A DNA stretch of 64,000 nucleotides from contig NZ_JARTWB010000002.1 of NCBI RefSeq assembly GCF_031450785.1, forward strand, positions 1,302,001 to 1,366,000, in the 5' to 3' direction. Of this stretch, positions 18,131 to 28,981 are shown piece by piece; position 1 is the stretch's first letter, and the number at the start of each line of letters is the position of its first letter. This DNA comes from Caballeronia sp. LZ062. Lineage in GTDB: Bacteria; Pseudomonadota; Gammaproteobacteria; Burkholderiales; Burkholderiaceae. The translations under genes and the position numbers were made by a program. The notes beneath the pieces were generated by a model, which saw nothing but the letters and a program-made list of their open reading frames with translations, made no database searches and had not been told where the DNA came from.

Positions 18131-18835
18131 TCAGAACGGATGCGCTTCGGAATCAGCGTCGAGCGCGGCGGTGGCCTGGATGATCTCCGGCGCGATGTCG
18201 GGCAGCACCGAGCCGAAGCGAAGATGCGCCTCACGCACCGGCGCGAACGAACGCCGATGATGTTCGCAAGGCCCGTGCTCGCGGAGCGCGGCCAGATGCT
18301 GTGGCGTGCCGTAGCCGGCGTGGACATTGAAGCCGTACATTGGATGCGCCTCGTGCAACTCGCAAAGCAGACGATCGCGCGTGACTTTCGCGAGGATCGA
18401 GGCCGCGGAGATTTGCTTCACGAGCGCATCGCCGCCGATCACGGCTTCCGCGCGTATCGACAGCACCGGGCAGCGATTGCCGTCGACTTTCACGAGCGTC
18501 GGCGCAACCGACAGCCCTTCGACCGCGCGCTTCATCGCCAGCATCGACGCGTGCAGGATGTTGATCGTGTCGATTTCCTCGACGCTCGCCGACGCGATGC
18601 AATACGCGAGCGCGCGATCCACGATCTTCTCGTAGAGTTCCTCGCGCTTCTTCGCCGACAAGGCTTTGGAATCGTCCAGCCCGTTGATGCGCGGTTTCGC
18701 CGGATCGAAGATGACCGCGGCCGCCACGACCGGTCCGGCAAGCGGACCGCGCCCGGCTTCATCGACGCCGCAGACGATGTCGAACGGCGAGCTGAAATCG
18801 AGTCCGCGTTGCGCCGACCGGTTCGCAGCCTTCAT
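18131..18835 (-). CDS. rnhB: Ribonuclease HII
   Basis: Cuts RNA in RNA-DNA hybrids and removes misincorporated ribonucleotides; 234 aa, somewhat longer than E. coli RnhB (198) through a C-terminal extension. The catalytic D25-E26 pair lies in [16 protein letters not shown], and the later acidic motifs are in [10 protein letters not shown] and KVTRDRLL. Its ATG overlaps the lpxB stop by four bases, so it is coupled to lipid A synthesis genes, an arrangement common in proteobacteria. Confidence 0.95.
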   Translation of the reverse strand: MKAANRSAQRGLDFSSPFDIVCGVDEAGRGPLAGPVVAAAVIFDPAKPRINGLDDSKALSAKKREELYEKIVDRALAYCIASASVEEIDTINILHASMLAMKRAVEGLSVAPTLVKVDGNRCPVLSIRAEAVIGGDALVKQISAASILAKVTRDRLLCELHEAHPMYGFNVHAGYGTPQHLAALREHGPCEHHRRSFAPVREAHLRFGSVLPDIAPEIIQATAALDADSEAHPF

Positions 18836-19998
18836 TGCGGTCTCCGCGTGTCGAGCACCCGCGCCACGGCTTCGGCCGCCCGCTGCGACGTGTTCTGGCG
18901 CAGCGCGATGTGCATCTCGGTAAAAATCTCGGTCAGAGTACGGCGGTTCGCGTCGTCGTTCAACTGTTTCAGCGTGGCATCGGCGAGGGCTTCGGGCGTC
19001 GCGAAATGCTGAAGGATCTCCGGCACGACGAAGCGCCCCGCCAAAATGTTCGGCAAGCCCACGTACGGCAGATAGCCCTGCCGCTTCATGATCTGGCCCG
19101 TGAGCCAGGGCACCTTGTATGAGATGACCATCGGCTTCTTCAGGAGCGCGGCTTCCAGCGTGACCGTGCCGCTTTTCACGAGAATGGCGTCGGCGGCGGT
19201 CATCGCGGTTTGCGCGCGCCCGTCCGTGATGGTCAGCGACAGATGCGGATGCGCCTCAACGAGCGGCTGCAGCAACTCGCGCAGCGCCGCGTTCGCGGCC
19301 GGCATCAGAAAGCGCACGCCCGGCTCGCGAAGCTGCATCAGCTCCATGGCGTCAAAAAACGTCGGGCCGATCAGCGCGATCTCCGAACGGCGGCTGCCGG
19401 GAAGCACCGCGATGACTGGTCCGCCTTCCGCGATGCCCAGCTCGCGCCGCGCGCCCGCCGTATCGGGCTCCAGCGGAATTTCATCGGCGAGCGGATGGCC
19501 GACATAGCTCGCCGAGACGCCTGATTTCGCCAGCAACGCGGTTTCGAAGGGGAACACGCACAGCATGTGATCGACCGCTTTGACGATCTTCTTGATGCGC
19601 CCGCCGCGCCACGCCCAGATCGACGGACACACGAAATGCACGGTTGGAATGCCGGCCTCGCGCAACGGCTGTTCGAGTCCGAAGTTGAAGTCCGGCGCAT
19701 CGACGCCGATGAACACCGACGGCGGATCGGCCAGCAACTGCCGCTTCAGCTCGTTGCGAATACCGAGAATTTCGGGAATATGCCGCAGCGCCTCGACATA
19801 GCCGCGCACGGTGAGCTTGTCCATCGGCCAGTGCGCTTCGAAGCCTGCGGACGTCATGCGCGGGCCGCCGATGCCGCTATAGCGCGTGGCCGCCGGCAGG
19901 CGTTCCTGCAAGCCCTGGAGCAGCGAGGCCGCGAGCAGGTCGCCGGACGGCTCGCCCGCGACCATCGCGACGCGCGGTGCAGTGGTGATCAGCGTCAT
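18832..19998 (-). CDS. lpxB: Lipid-A-disaccharide synthase
   Basis: Glycosyltransferase (GT19) joining UDP-diacylglucosamine and lipid X to form the lipid A disaccharide; 388 aa. Family signatures: [18 protein letters not shown] at the N terminus, IGIDAPDFN-like [32 protein letters not shown] and [10 protein letters not shown], with [20 protein letters not shown] in the C-terminal domain. The ATG at 19998 ([12 protein letters not shown]) is chosen by analogy with LpxB N termini; the reading frame stays open well upstream but overlaps lpxA. It lies 11 bases downstream of lpxA. Confidence 0.96.
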   Translation of the reverse strand: MTLITTAPRVAMVAGEPSGDLLAASLLQGLQERLPAATRYSGIGGPRMTSAGFEAHWPMDKLTVRGYVEALRHIPEILGIRNELKRQLLADPPSVFIGVDAPDFNFGLEQPLREAGIPTVHFVCPSIWAWRGGRIKKIVKAVDHMLCVFPFETALLAKSGVSASYVGHPLADEIPLEPDTAGARRELGIAEGGPVIAVLPGSRRSEIALIGPTFFDAMELMQLREPGVRFLMPAANAALRELLQPLVEAHPHLSLTITDGRAQTAMTAADAILVKSGTVTLEAALLKKPMVISYKVPWLTGQIMKRQGYLPYVGLPNILAGRFVVPEILQHFATPEALADATLKQLNDDANRRTLTEIFTEMHIALRQNTSQRAAEAVARVLDTRRPQ

Positions 19999-20009
19999 CG
20001 GGTGCGCGA

Positions 20010-20798
20010 TCAGCGGATGATGCCGCGCTGCGACGCCGCGATGAAATCGGTGAACGCTTTGACCGGCACGTCGCCGTCGCCGCCCGCCGCGCCCAGTTCC
20101 TTCAGTTGCGCCTTGGCTTCTTCGAGCGACAGACCGCTCTTGTAGACGATGCGATATGCCTGGCGCAGCGCCGAAATGGCGTCCGGCGTGAATCCGCGAC
20201 GGCGCAGACCTTCGACGTTGATGCCGTGCGGCTCCGCCTTGTTGCCGGCGGCGATCACGAACGGCGGCACGTCCTGCACGAGCGCCGACGCGCCGCCGAG
20301 CATCGAATGCGCGCCGATACGCACGAACTGATGCACGCCCGACATGCCGCCGACGATGGCGTGATCGCCGACCGTCACGTGCCCGGCGAGTTGTGCGTTG
20401 CTCGACATGATGACGTGGTTGCCCAGCCGGCAGTCGTGGCCGACGTGCACGTAGGCCATGATCCAGCAATCGTCGCCGATGGAGGTCACGCCCTGGTCCT
20501 GCACCGTTCCCGTGTGCAGCGTGGTGAATTCGCGAATGGTGTTGCGGTCGCCGATTTCGAGACGCGTCGGCTCGTCGCGATACTTCATGTCCTGCGGCCG
20601 TCCGCCGATGGACGCGTAGTGGCCAATGCGGTTTTCGCGGCCGATGGTCGTGTGACCTTCGATCACGCTATGCGAGCCGATGGTCGTGCCCGCGCCGATG
20701 ACGACATGCGCGCCGACGACCGCGTACGGCCCGACTTCGACGGAATCGTCCAGTTGCGCGCCCGGCTCGATGATCGCGGTGGGGTGAATGATGGTCAT
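20010..20798 (-). CDS. lpxA: UDP-N-acetylglucosamine acyltransferase
   Basis: First step of lipid A synthesis, transfer of 3-hydroxyacyl from ACP to UDP-GlcNAc; 262 aa, the same length as E. coli LpxA. It is made of left-handed beta-helix hexapeptides ([60 protein letters not shown]) with the catalytic His in [10 protein letters not shown] (H121) and a C-terminal helical domain. Start set at [10 protein letters not shown] since the upstream residues ([10 protein letters not shown]) do not fit the fold. Lies between fabZ and lpxB. Confidence 0.97.
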   Translation of the reverse strand: MTIIHPTAIIEPGAQLDDSVEVGPYAVVGAHVVIGAGTTIGSHSVIEGHTTIGRENRIGHYASIGGRPQDMKYRDEPTRLEIGDRNTIREFTTLHTGTVQDQGVTSIGDDCWIMAYVHVGHDCRLGNHVIMSSNAQLAGHVTVGDHAIVGGMSGVHQFVRIGAHSMLGGASALVQDVPPFVIAAGNKAEPHGINVEGLRRRGFTPDAISALRQAYRIVYKSGLSLEEAKAQLKELGAAGGDGDVPVKAFTDFIAASQRGIIR

Positions 20799-20830
20799 GC
20801 GCCTCGCCTCTGTATGCTGTGTTTCTGCCG

Positions 20831-21295
20831 TTATGCGCTGGCGTCCGTGTTCTTCACGGTGCACATGAGTTCGGCTTCGGCGGCCGTCACGCCGTCCACT
20901 TCGGCGCGCGCCTTGAACTTCCAGATGCCGCGCATGTACCGCTCGAAGTTGACGTTCAGAATCAGCTGATCGCCCGGTTCCACCACGCGCTTGAAGCGCG
21001 CACCGTCGATGCCGACGAAGTAGTACAGCGTGCTCGTCGGATCATGCGGCTCTTCGGCGAACGTCAGTAGCGCGGCGGTTTGCGCGAGCGCCTCGAGAAT
21101 GAGAACGCCGGGCATCACGGGCCGCGTCGGGAAATGTCCCTGGAAATACGGCTCGTTGATCGACACGTTCTTCAGCGCCTTGATGCTCTTGTGCGGCTCC
21201 AGTTCCAGCACGCGGTCCACGAGCAGGATCGGATACCGATGCGGCAGCAGCGTGAGGATCTTATGGATGTCGAGGTTGATTTTTTCTGTGCTCAT
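20831..21295 (-). CDS. fabZ: 3-hydroxyacyl-ACP dehydratase FabZ
   Basis: Dehydrates 3-hydroxyacyl-ACP in fatty acid elongation and competes with LpxA/LpxD for the 3-hydroxyacyl-ACP pool; 154 aa. Hot-dog fold with [14 protein letters not shown], the catalytic H54 in FQGHFP and E68 in [12 protein letters not shown]. The start [10 protein letters not shown] is preferred by family similarity; an in-frame ATG seven codons upstream has AGGA only 2 bases before it. Lies between lpxD and lpxA as in most Gram-negatives. Confidence 0.96.
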   Translation of the reverse strand: MSTEKINLDIHKILTLLPHRYPILLVDRVLELEPHKSIKALKNVSINEPYFQGHFPTRPVMPGVLILEALAQTAALLTFAEEPHDPTSTLYYFVGIDGARFKRVVEPGDQLILNVNFERYMRGIWKFKARAEVDGVTAAEAELMCTVKNTDASA

Positions 21296-21410
21296 GGTGG
21301 TTCTGCTCGCGCGCATGTCCTGCGCGGAAATTGACTGCGGGCGTCCTGCGCCCGCTCGTGAATCTGCTGTGTTGCCGGCGTTCGCTCGAGCGCCCGTCCG
21401 GCAGCCGTGC

Positions 21411-22520
21411 TTATGCTTCGTCGCCCTGCTTCGCGCCCTTTTCCTTCTGCTCGCCTAGAGCGGCTTCGAGCGCCTTGATGCGATCGCGGAGTTTGTCCAG
21501 ATTGCGCACGAGCGCGGCGCTCTTGTTCCAGTCGGCATGGCTCACGGCCGGGAACGCGCTCGTGTACATGCCGGGCCGCGTGAGCGATTTCGAGACGCCC
21601 GACTGCGCCGTGACAATCACATGGTCCGCCAGCGTCACGTGTCCCGCGATACCCACCGCGCCGCCGATCATGCAATGCCGCCCGATATTCGTGCTGCCCG
21701 CGATGCCCGCGCAGCCGGCAATCACCGTGTACCCGCCGATGCGGCAGTTGTGGCCGATCTGCACGAGATTGTCGATCTTCACGCACTCTTCGATGACCGT
21801 ATCGGCCATGGCGCCGCGGTCGATGGTGGTGTTCGCACCGATCTCCACGTCGTCACCGATCACCACCGCGCCGACCTGCGGAATCTTCACCCAGCTTCCG
21901 GTGCGCGCCTCGCCCTCGCCGACGAAATCCGGCGCGAAGCCGAAACCGTCCGCGCCGATCACCGCGCCCGCGTGCACGATCACGCGCGCGCCGAGCCTGC
22001 ATTCATGATAGACGGTGACGTTCGGATACAGATGGACGTCGTCGCCGAGCGTGACGCCGCGCCCGATCGACACGCCCGCGTCCAGGCGCACCCGCTCGCC
22101 GACGACCGTCCCCGCTTCCACCGTGACGTGCGGGCCGATGACGGCGCTCGCGGCCACTTTCGCGGCCGGATCGATAAACGCGCTGGGATGCACGCCGGGC
22201 GTCGCTTTCGCCGATGCCAGTTCGATGAACGCCTGCGCAACGCGGGCGAAGTAAGCGTAAGGATTCGGCGTGACGATGAAATTGCTGCCTTCGCGCGGCG
22301 CGGAGAGCTTGTCGAGATCCGCGCGCGAAATCAGCACCGCGCCGGCGCGCGTCGTCTCGACCTGCGGCAGGTACTTCTGGTTCGCGAGGAACGAAAGCTG
22401 TCCGGGGCCCGCCTTGTCGAGCGGCGCGAGGCCTTCGACGCGATGCGTGCCCTGGCCGACCACTTCGCCGCCAAAGCGCCTGACCAGTTCGTCCAGCGTG
22501 ATCGCCATGCCTGATGCCAT
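21411..22520 (-). CDS. lpxD: UDP-3-O-(3-hydroxyacyl)glucosamine N-acyltransferase
   Basis: Third step of lipid A synthesis; 369 aa (E. coli 341). The N-terminal uridine-binding domain ([40 protein letters not shown]) is followed by about ten hexapeptide coils ([23 protein letters not shown] onwards), the catalytic His in [20 protein letters not shown] and a C-terminal helix ([27 protein letters not shown]) with a short extension. A start at MAITLDEL, four codons in, is equally possible. 115 bases separate it from fabZ. Confidence 0.96.
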   Translation of the reverse strand: MASGMAITLDELVRRFGGEVVGQGTHRVEGLAPLDKAGPGQLSFLANQKYLPQVETTRAGAVLISRADLDKLSAPREGSNFIVTPNPYAYFARVAQAFIELASAKATPGVHPSAFIDPAAKVAASAVIGPHVTVEAGTVVGERVRLDAGVSIGRGVTLGDDVHLYPNVTVYHECRLGARVIVHAGAVIGADGFGFAPDFVGEGEARTGSWVKIPQVGAVVIGDDVEIGANTTIDRGAMADTVIEECVKIDNLVQIGHNCRIGGYTVIAGCAGIAGSTNIGRHCMIGGAVGIAGHVTLADHVIVTAQSGVSKSLTRPGMYTSAFPAVSHADWNKSAALVRNLDKLRDRIKALEAALGEQKEKGAKQGDEA

Positions 22521-22538
22521 GCCTGTGAAAACTCCTCG

Positions 22539-23090
22539 TCAGTTCGGGCTCGTGCCGCCGTTCTGGCTCGTCGCTGCGAGCGCCTTGAGCACCTGATCGG
22601 TAATGTCGATACGCGGGCTCACGTACACCGCTTCCTGCACGATCAGGTCGTAGTGCTGCTGCTCGGCGATCTGCTTGATGACCTTGTTCGCGCGATCCAG
22701 CACCGCCGCGAGTTCTTCGTTGCGGCGCTGATTCAGGTCTTCCCGGAATTCGCGCTGTTTGCGCTGAAAGTCCGCGTCGAGCTGGGCGAGATCGCGCTGG
22801 CGCGCGGCTCGGTCGAGCGGCGACATGGACGCGCCGTTCTTGTCGATGTTGTCCGACATGGACTTGAGCCGCTGCGCCATGTCCTGCAGCGCCTTGTCGC
22901 GCTTGGAGAACTCCTGCTCCAGCTTCGACTGCGCCGCCTTCGCCGCCGACGATTCGCGCAGGATGCGGTCCGAGTTGACCGCTGCGATGCGCGCTTCCTG
23001 AGCGTCCGCTTTCGCGACGGCGCCAAGGCCTACGACCATAGACAACGTCAGCGCCAGCGCCGCATGTTTCGAAAGCTTACCGGTTCGCAA
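22539..23090 (-). CDS. OmpH/Skp family outer-membrane protein chaperone
   Basis: Periplasmic chaperone that carries unfolded outer-membrane proteins to the Bam complex; 183 aa from the chosen start. The signal peptide runs RTGKLSKHAALALTLSMVVG to ADA near residue 30, and the mature part (EARIAAVNSDRILRESSAAKAAQSKLEQEFSKR) is the Skp head followed by a charged coiled coil. The start is set at a TTG codon at 23090 because GAGGA lies 5 bases before it and the signal peptide begins there; an ATG 16 codons upstream would put a charged non-signal stretch in front. Between bamA (61-base gap) and lpxD (18-base gap), as in other proteobacteria. Confidence 0.88.
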   Translation of the reverse strand: MRTGKLSKHAALALTLSMVVGLGAVAKADAQEARIAAVNSDRILRESSAAKAAQSKLEQEFSKRDKALQDMAQRLKSMSDNIDKNGASMSPLDRAARQRDLAQLDADFQRKQREFREDLNQRRNEELAAVLDRANKVIKQIAEQQHYDLIVQEAVYVSPRIDITDQVLKALAATSQNGGTSPN

Positions 23091-23151
23091 AGTGTTCCTC
23101 ACGTCACGTCTATTTGAATGAAGTCCGCGTTCGTTCACGTCGGGCCGTCTT

Positions 23152-25464
23152 TTAGAAGGCCGTACCGATCTGGAACTGGAACTTCTGGTACTGGTCGCCC
23201 GTGTGCTTCTGCAGCGGGAAGCCGAGGCTCAGCTTGAGCGGGCCGATCGGCGAAATCCAGGCGAGACCCACACCGTAGCCGTAGCGCAGCCCGTTCGCGC
23301 CGTCGCTCGTACCGCCCTGATTCGGGTCGCCCCACACGTTACCGGCATCGAGGAACGTGAACACGCGCAACGTGCGGTCGTAGCCCGTGCCCGGCAGCGG
23401 GAACGTCAGCTCGATATTGCCGACCGCCATGCGCGAGCCGCCGATCGGATCGTTCGTCTTCGCGTCGCGCGGACCCAGCGAGCTCGGCGAATAGCCACGC
23501 ACCGAACCGATACCACCCGCGTAGTAGTTCTTGAAGATCGGGTACGTCTGGCCCTGGAAGCCCTTGCCGTAGCCGCCTTGCAGGTTGAAGCCGAGCACGA
23601 AGCCGCGTGCGAACGAGTAGTAATACTGGAACTGCGCGTCGAACTTGGCGTACGTTGTGTTGCCCAGCGGCGTGCCGTATTCCGCGTTCGACTGGATGTA
23701 GTAGCCGCGGCTCGGCACCAGCGCGCTGTCGCGGTTATCGCGCGACCAGCCGACCGTCACCGGATAGTTGTTCACCACGCGGCCGAAGTCCTGCACGTAC
23801 TTCTGATAGGACGCCGGTGTGTTGCTGTCCACGTCCATGGTGTTCTGCTCGGCGCCGAGGCCGAAGAACACGGTGTCCTGCTCGGAGAACGGGATGCCGA
23901 ACTTCGTGTCCGCGCCCATCGTCACGATCTTGAAGCTCGAATCGGTCGAGTAGTACAGCGGCTCGTAGGTACGGTAGTAGGCGTCCGTAATGCGCTTGAT
24001 ACCGTCGATGGTGAAGTACGGATCGACCTGCGTAACCGTCAGCGTGCGATACGTCTTCGCCGTGTTGACGTTGACCGAGAGGCTCGTACCCGAACCGAAC
24101 ACGTTGTCCTGCGAAACGCCCGCCGACAGTACCACCTTGTCGGTCGACGAGAAACCCGCGCCCAGCGTGATGGCGCCGGTCGGCTTTTCGGCCACCTTGA
24201 CGTCGACATCCACCTGGTCGTTGGTGCCTTCCACCGGCGTCGTGGTGACGTCCACGTCCGTGAAATAGCCGAGACGATTGACACGGTCCTTGGAGAGCGC
24301 GAGCCGGCTCGAATCGAACCACGAGCTTTCGAGCTGGCGCATTTCGCGGCGCACCACTTCGTCGCGCGTGCGCGTATTGCCGACGATGTTCACGCGGCGC
24401 ACATAGACGCGGCGGCTCGGATCGACTTGCAGCGTGAGCGCGACCGTGTGATGCGCCTGATCGATCTCCGGCTGCGCATTCACCTGCGCGAACGCGTAGC
24501 CATACTGTCCGAGCTTGTCGACGATCGCCTTGGTGGTCGCCTGCAGCTTCTCTGCCGAGAAAAGCTGACCCGGCTTCACGGTGATGAGCTTGTTGAGTTC
24601 GGGCTCGCGGTCGAGCAGATTGCCGGCGAGCTTGACGCTCGCGACCTTGTACGGCTCGCCTTCATGCACCGCGATGGTCAGGTACATGTCCTTCTTGTCC
24701 GGCGAGATCGACACCTGCGTGGAGTCGATGCTGAACTCGAGGTAACCGTGATTCAGGTAGTACGAACGCACGTTCTCGAGGTCGCCCGTCAGCTTTTCCT
24801 TCGCGTACAGGTCGCTCTTCGTGTACCACGAGAACCAGTTCGGCGTGGACAGTTGCATTTCGCTCAACAGCGTGCCGCTGCTGACTGCCTTGTTACCGAC
24901 GAAGTTGATCTGGCGAATCTTTGCGCTCGGGCCTTCCGCCACCGAGAACAGGATCGAGACGCGATTGCGGTCCACCGGCGTCACGGTCGTCGTGACTTCG
25001 GCCGCATAGTAGCCGCGCGTCAGGTACTGGCGCTTCAGTTCCTGCTCGGCCTTGTCGAGCAGCGACTTGTCGTATGAGCGGCCCTGCGACAGGCCGACAG
25101 AGCGCAGCGCCTTGTTGATCGTGTCCTTGTCGAACTCGTGCAGACCGGTGAATTCGATATTCGAAATGGCCGGCCGCTCCTGCACCTGCACGACCACCAC
25201 GTTGCCTTCGGTTGCAATCTGTACGTCGTTGAAAAAGCCGGTTGCATACAGCGCGCGAATCGCTTCGGAGGCCTTGTCGTCGGTGAACGTGTCGCCTTGC
25301 TTGATCGGCAGATAAGCGAACACGGAACCCGGCTCAATGCGTTGGAGCCCTTCGATCCGGATATCCTGCACGACGAAAGGCGTGGTGGCGTGTGCCGCCA
25401 TGCCCGTTGCGGCGAGCGCCGCGGCCACAGCCGACTTAGGAACAAAGCGATGAGGTTTGAACAA
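23152..25464 (-). CDS. bamA: Outer membrane protein assembly factor BamA
   Basis: Central Omp85 protein of the Bam complex that inserts beta-barrels into the outer membrane; 770 aa. A signal peptide ending in MAAHA (about residue 26) is followed by five POTRA domains (first TPFVVQDIRIEGLQRIEPGSVFAYLPI, each with a G-N or G-L beta turn), and a 16-strand barrel with the conserved loop motif VRGYSPSSLGPRD (the family VRGF/Y motif of L6). The C terminus ends in FQFQIGTAF with the terminal phenylalanine typical of outer-membrane barrels. Lies between rseP and ompH. Confidence 0.97.
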   Translation of the reverse strand: MFKPHRFVPKSAVAAALAATGMAAHATTPFVVQDIRIEGLQRIEPGSVFAYLPIKQGDTFTDDKASEAIRALYATGFFNDVQIATEGNVVVVQVQERPAISNIEFTGLHEFDKDTINKALRSVGLSQGRSYDKSLLDKAEQELKRQYLTRGYYAAEVTTTVTPVDRNRVSILFSVAEGPSAKIRQINFVGNKAVSSGTLLSEMQLSTPNWFSWYTKSDLYAKEKLTGDLENVRSYYLNHGYLEFSIDSTQVSISPDKKDMYLTIAVHEGEPYKVASVKLAGNLLDREPELNKLITVKPGQLFSAEKLQATTKAIVDKLGQYGYAFAQVNAQPEIDQAHHTVALTLQVDPSRRVYVRRVNIVGNTRTRDEVVRREMRQLESSWFDSSRLALSKDRVNRLGYFTDVDVTTTPVEGTNDQVDVDVKVAEKPTGAITLGAGFSSTDKVVLSAGVSQDNVFGSGTSLSVNVNTAKTYRTLTVTQVDPYFTIDGIKRITDAYYRTYEPLYYSTDSSFKIVTMGADTKFGIPFSEQDTVFFGLGAEQNTMDVDSNTPASYQKYVQDFGRVVNNYPVTVGWSRDNRDSALVPSRGYYIQSNAEYGTPLGNTTYAKFDAQFQYYYSFARGFVLGFNLQGGYGKGFQGQTYPIFKNYYAGGIGSVRGYSPSSLGPRDAKTNDPIGGSRMAVGNIELTFPLPGTGYDRTLRVFTFLDAGNVWGDPNQGGTSDGANGLRYGYGVGLAWISPIGPLKLSLGFPLQKHTGDQYQKFQFQIGTAF

Positions 25465-25541
25465 CGTGCTTCCCCAGTATTTAAAGCTGCATTCGTTCCG
25501 GCGGTCGCGTGAGGAGCGCCGCCAGACATTATCAAAGTGGA

Positions 25542-26924
25542 TCAGAAACGGATCAGGCGAGTCAGGTCGTTGAAGAGCGCGATCATCGACAGAGCGACGA
25601 TGCAGACCAGCCCCGCCCGCTGCAGAACCAGCTGCCAGCGATCGGACACGGCTTTGCCGGTAACGGCTTCAACCAAATAATATAACAGATGCCCACCGTC
25701 CAAAACCGGAATCGGTAACAAGTTCAACACACCGAGGCTAATGCTGACGAGCGCCAGGAAAGACACGAACGCGGTCAGACCGAGCCGCGCGCTCTTGCCC
25801 GCGTAATCCGCGATGGTGACCGGGCCGGACAGGTTCTTCAGCGACGCCTGCCCCACGATCATGCGGCCGAACATGCGCAGCGAATACACGCTGATGTCCC
25901 ACGTGCGATTCACGCCGAGACGCAGGCTTTCGAGCGGACCGTAACGGACGTCGACGGTGGGCAACTGGTTCGCGAGCGCCGCGCCGATGCGGCCGACGTC
26001 CTTGCCCGTCGCGGCGTCGCGCTTCACATTGGGCACGATCTGCACGGACGCGCGCTTTGCATCGCCGCCCGTGCCGCGTTCGATCACGAGCGTCACCGGC
26101 TTGCCGCCGTGCGCTTTCACGTAATCGATGAAGCTCGTCGCGTTGTCGACCGGGCGGCCGTCGATGGCGCGCAGCCGGTCGCCAGCGGCAAGGCCACTCT
26201 TCTGCGCCGCGCTGCCCGGCTCGACGCCCGCGACCGTCAGCGTGCCGCCGCCCGGCGTGAAGCCGAGCTTGTCCATGAAATCCTGTTCGGCGTCCGCGTC
26301 CGTGATGCCCGCGACGTTCACCGGAAAGTCGAAGGTGCCGTCGTGCGTCTTCGCCATCAGCACGACGCGCCGGTGATCGAAGGACGCGTCGAGCAGCTTC
26401 CAGCGCAGGTCGGACCACGAGCGGATCGGCTCCGTCTGGCCGCCTTGCGCGTCGCGCATCGACATGATCTTCTCGCCGCCCTCGAAGCCGGCGCGTGCGG
26501 CGGCCGTCGCGGGCGCGGGCGTCGACACGATCGCCTGCGGTTCGGTCACGCCGCCCGCGAACACGGCGGAGAAGAGCGCAATCGCCAGCAGAAAATTCGC
26601 CACCGGCCCGGCCGCGACGATCGCAATGCGCTTGATGACCGGCTGCCGGTTGAAGGCGCGCGGCAAATCCTCGGACGGGATGCTGTCCTCGGTCTCGCGT
26701 TCGTCCAGCATCTTCACGTAGCCGCCGAGCGGCAGCGCCGAGATGGTCCACTCGACGCCGGTCTTCTTGCTGACCCAGCGCACGAGCGGCTTGCCGAAGC
26801 CGACCGAGAACCGCAAGACCTTGACGCCGCACAGTCGCGCGACGCTGTAGTGACCGAATTCGTGGACGACGACGAGCACGCCAATCGCGACGACGAAGGC
26901 GACGATTTCGGTCAGGAAGTTCAT
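25542..26924 (-). CDS. rseP: Site-2 intramembrane metalloprotease RseP
   Basis: Inner-membrane zinc protease that cleaves the anti-sigma factor RseA, releasing sigma E under envelope stress; 460 aa (E. coli 450). The zinc motif HEFGH is at residues 21-25 in the first membrane segment; two PDZ domains follow (about 110-300, including VAGVEPGSAAQKSGLAAGDRLRAIDG); the second zinc motif NLLPIPVLDGGHL lies in the third segment. The start MNFLTEIV is chosen because the N terminus then begins directly with the catalytic membrane helix. It lies 7 bases after the dxr stop and 77 before bamA. Confidence 0.96.
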   Translation of the reverse strand: MNFLTEIVAFVVAIGVLVVVHEFGHYSVARLCGVKVLRFSVGFGKPLVRWVSKKTGVEWTISALPLGGYVKMLDERETEDSIPSEDLPRAFNRQPVIKRIAIVAAGPVANFLLAIALFSAVFAGGVTEPQAIVSTPAPATAAARAGFEGGEKIMSMRDAQGGQTEPIRSWSDLRWKLLDASFDHRRVVLMAKTHDGTFDFPVNVAGITDADAEQDFMDKLGFTPGGGTLTVAGVEPGSAAQKSGLAAGDRLRAIDGRPVDNATSFIDYVKAHGGKPVTLVIERGTGGDAKRASVQIVPNVKRDAATGKDVGRIGAALANQLPTVDVRYGPLESLRLGVNRTWDISVYSLRMFGRMIVGQASLKNLSGPVTIADYAGKSARLGLTAFVSFLALVSISLGVLNLLPIPVLDGGHLLYYLVEAVTGKAVSDRWQLVLQRAGLVCIVALSMIALFNDLTRLIRF

Positions 26925-26931
26925 GACGGCC

Positions 26932-28149
26932 TCAATGGGCGATGGGTTCCGCGCCTGGCGCGCTCGCAGTGAGCTCTGCGACGAAACGGGACGCGAGACG
27001 GCGCGCGCTGGCATCGGCGGCGAGCACGTCGTCGAGCGATGCGGCGCTCGTGTTGGGCAACGCGTTCAGCACGCGCTCGACCACGCCGCCGATGGACATG
27101 AAGCCGATCCGGCGCGCGAGAAACGCTTCGACCGCAATCTCGTTCGCCGCGTTCAGCGCCGCGCTCGCGATGCCCCCGGCTTCGAGCGCGTCGATGGCGA
27201 GCGCGAGACAAGGAAAGCGCGCGAAGTCCGGCTTCTCGAACGTCAGCGACGCGATCTGCGCGAGATCCAGCGGCGCGACGCCCGAATCCACGCGATCCGG
27301 AAACGCCAGCGCGTGGGCGATAGGCGTGCGCATGTCCGGATTGCCGAGTTGCGCGAGCACCGAGCCGTCGGCGTACGACACCATCGAGTGAATCACGCTT
27401 TGCGGATGGATCAGCACTTCGATGCGCGAGCCCGGCAGATCGAAGAGCCAGTGCGCCTCGATGACTTCGAGGCCCTTGTTCATCATCGTCGCGGAATCGA
27501 CGGAAATCTTGCGGCCCATCGCCCAGTTAGGATGCTTGCAGGCCTCGTCGGGCGTGACGTCGACGAGCGTCGAAGGCTCGCGCGTGCGGAACGGCCCGCC
27601 GGACGCCGTCAGAATGATCTTGGACACGCCGCCGTGGAGCCGCGCCTCGTTGTCCGCGCAGGGCGGCAGGCACTGGAACACGGCGTTGTGCTCGCTGTCG
27701 ACCGGCAGCAGCACGGCGCCGTTGTCGCGCACTGCGTCCATGAAGATCTGGCCGGACATGACCAGCGCTTCCTTGTTGGCGAGCAGAATGCGCTTGCCGG
27801 CGCGCGCGGCGGCCAGCGTCGGCGCAAGGCCCGCTGCACCGACAATCGCCGCGACCACGGTATCGCACTGGGCGGCGCGGGCCACCTCGACGAGCGCGTC
27901 CGGGCCGTGCGTCACTTCGGTCTTGCTGCCTGCGGCGCGCAAGGCCGCGGCCACGCGCGCGGCAGTTTCAGCGTCGCCCACGACCGCCACTTCGGGCTGA
28001 AAGCGCAGACATTGCGCGACGAGTTTGTCGCCGTTGCGGTGGGCGGTGAGCGCGTAGACCGAGAACCGGTCCGGATGCCGCTCCACGACGTCGAGCGTAC
28101 TGTCGCCGATCGAGCCCGTGGAGCCGAGCAATGTAAGACGTTTTTGCAT
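26932..28149 (-). CDS. dxr: 1-deoxy-D-xylulose 5-phosphate reductoisomerase
   Basis: Second step of the MEP isoprenoid pathway, forming 2-C-methyl-D-erythritol 4-phosphate with NADPH; 405 aa. NADPH-binding [14 protein letters not shown] is at residues 9-22; the metal/substrate residues sit in [15 protein letters not shown] and the conserved GGPFR; the catalytic-domain segment [28 protein letters not shown] is intact. Its product feeds the undecaprenyl diphosphate synthase encoded two genes upstream. Confidence 0.97.
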   Translation of the reverse strand: MQKRLTLLGSTGSIGDSTLDVVERHPDRFSVYALTAHRNGDKLVAQCLRFQPEVAVVGDAETAARVAAALRAAGSKTEVTHGPDALVEVARAAQCDTVVAAIVGAAGLAPTLAAARAGKRILLANKEALVMSGQIFMDAVRDNGAVLLPVDSEHNAVFQCLPPCADNEARLHGGVSKIILTASGGPFRTREPSTLVDVTPDEACKHPNWAMGRKISVDSATMMNKGLEVIEAHWLFDLPGSRIEVLIHPQSVIHSMVSYADGSVLAQLGNPDMRTPIAHALAFPDRVDSGVAPLDLAQIASLTFEKPDFARFPCLALAIDALEAGGIASAALNAANEIAVEAFLARRIGFMSIGGVVERVLNALPNTSAASLDDVLAADASARRLASRFVAELTASAPGAEPIAH

Positions 28150-28168
28150 GAAATCTTCTCTGGCCGAT

Positions 28169-28981
28169 CTATGCGAGCATGAGCAATGCGATCGGCAATA
28201 CAGGCAACAATGCGTCGATGCGGTCGAGCACGCCGCCGTGGCCCGGCAGCAGACCGCTCGAGTCCTTGACGCCGGCCTGGCGTTTCAGGAGCGATTCGAA
28301 CAAATCGCCGACCACGCTGAACGCCACCAGCACGGTGAGCGCGACGAGCGCGCGCGCCCAGCCGAGATGTCCGACGAAAGCGGAGAACACGGTCGGCGCA
28401 TAGGCGCCCGTGGCCGCCGCCAGCGAGCCGGTCACCATGACGGCCAGCCAGCCGCCGATGGCGCCTTCCCACGTCTTGCCCGGACTGATGGACGGCGCGA
28501 GCTTGTGGCGGCCCAATGCTTTTCCGGCGAAGTATGCGCCTATGTCAGCCAGCCAGACGACTAGTAGAAGCGATAGCACGAATGCCACGCCGACGGTGCG
28601 CGCCGCGACGACCGCATGCCAGCACGCGACGAACACGATAATACCGGCGAAAAGCAGGAAGGCGCGCCACGCGCCGCCTGCCAGAACCGGCTTGCGCAAG
28701 AGCGCGTACGGTCCCGCGAGCACCCAGAAGATCGCCGCCATCTGGAAGAGCGCCTTGGGCGCGACGCCGAGGTACGTGCTGAAAATGAGGGCGAGTCCCG
28801 CGACCAACGCGTAGGCCACCGGCCCTGCGCCGTTGAGCTTCAGCAGGCGTCCCCACTCCCACGCGGCGAACACGACGACAAAGCCGATCAGTGCGCCGAA
28901 TGCGCCGATCGGCGCGAATAGCGTGACCGGCACAAGAACTGCCAGCAGCACGATTGCCGTGATGACACGGGTCTTTAGCAT
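28169..28981 (-). CDS. cdsA: Phosphatidate cytidylyltransferase
   Basis: Inner-membrane enzyme making CDP-diacylglycerol from phosphatidate and CTP, the precursor of all phospholipids; 270 aa with about eight membrane segments. The CDS signature is in the C-terminal third: [11 protein letters not shown] followed by [17 protein letters not shown], which carries the metal-binding aspartates. Its start overlaps the uppS stop by seven bases, indicating coupling, and dxr follows 19 bases later. Confidence 0.96.
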   Translation of the reverse strand: MLKTRVITAIVLLAVLVPVTLFAPIGAFGALIGFVVVFAAWEWGRLLKLNGAGPVAYALVAGLALIFSTYLGVAPKALFQMAAIFWVLAGPYALLRKPVLAGGAWRAFLLFAGIIVFVACWHAVVAARTVGVAFVLSLLLVVWLADIGAYFAGKALGRHKLAPSISPGKTWEGAIGGWLAVMVTGSLAAATGAYAPTVFSAFVGHLGWARALVALTVLVAFSVVGDLFESLLKRQAGVKDSSGLLPGHGGVLDRIDALLPVLPIALLMLA

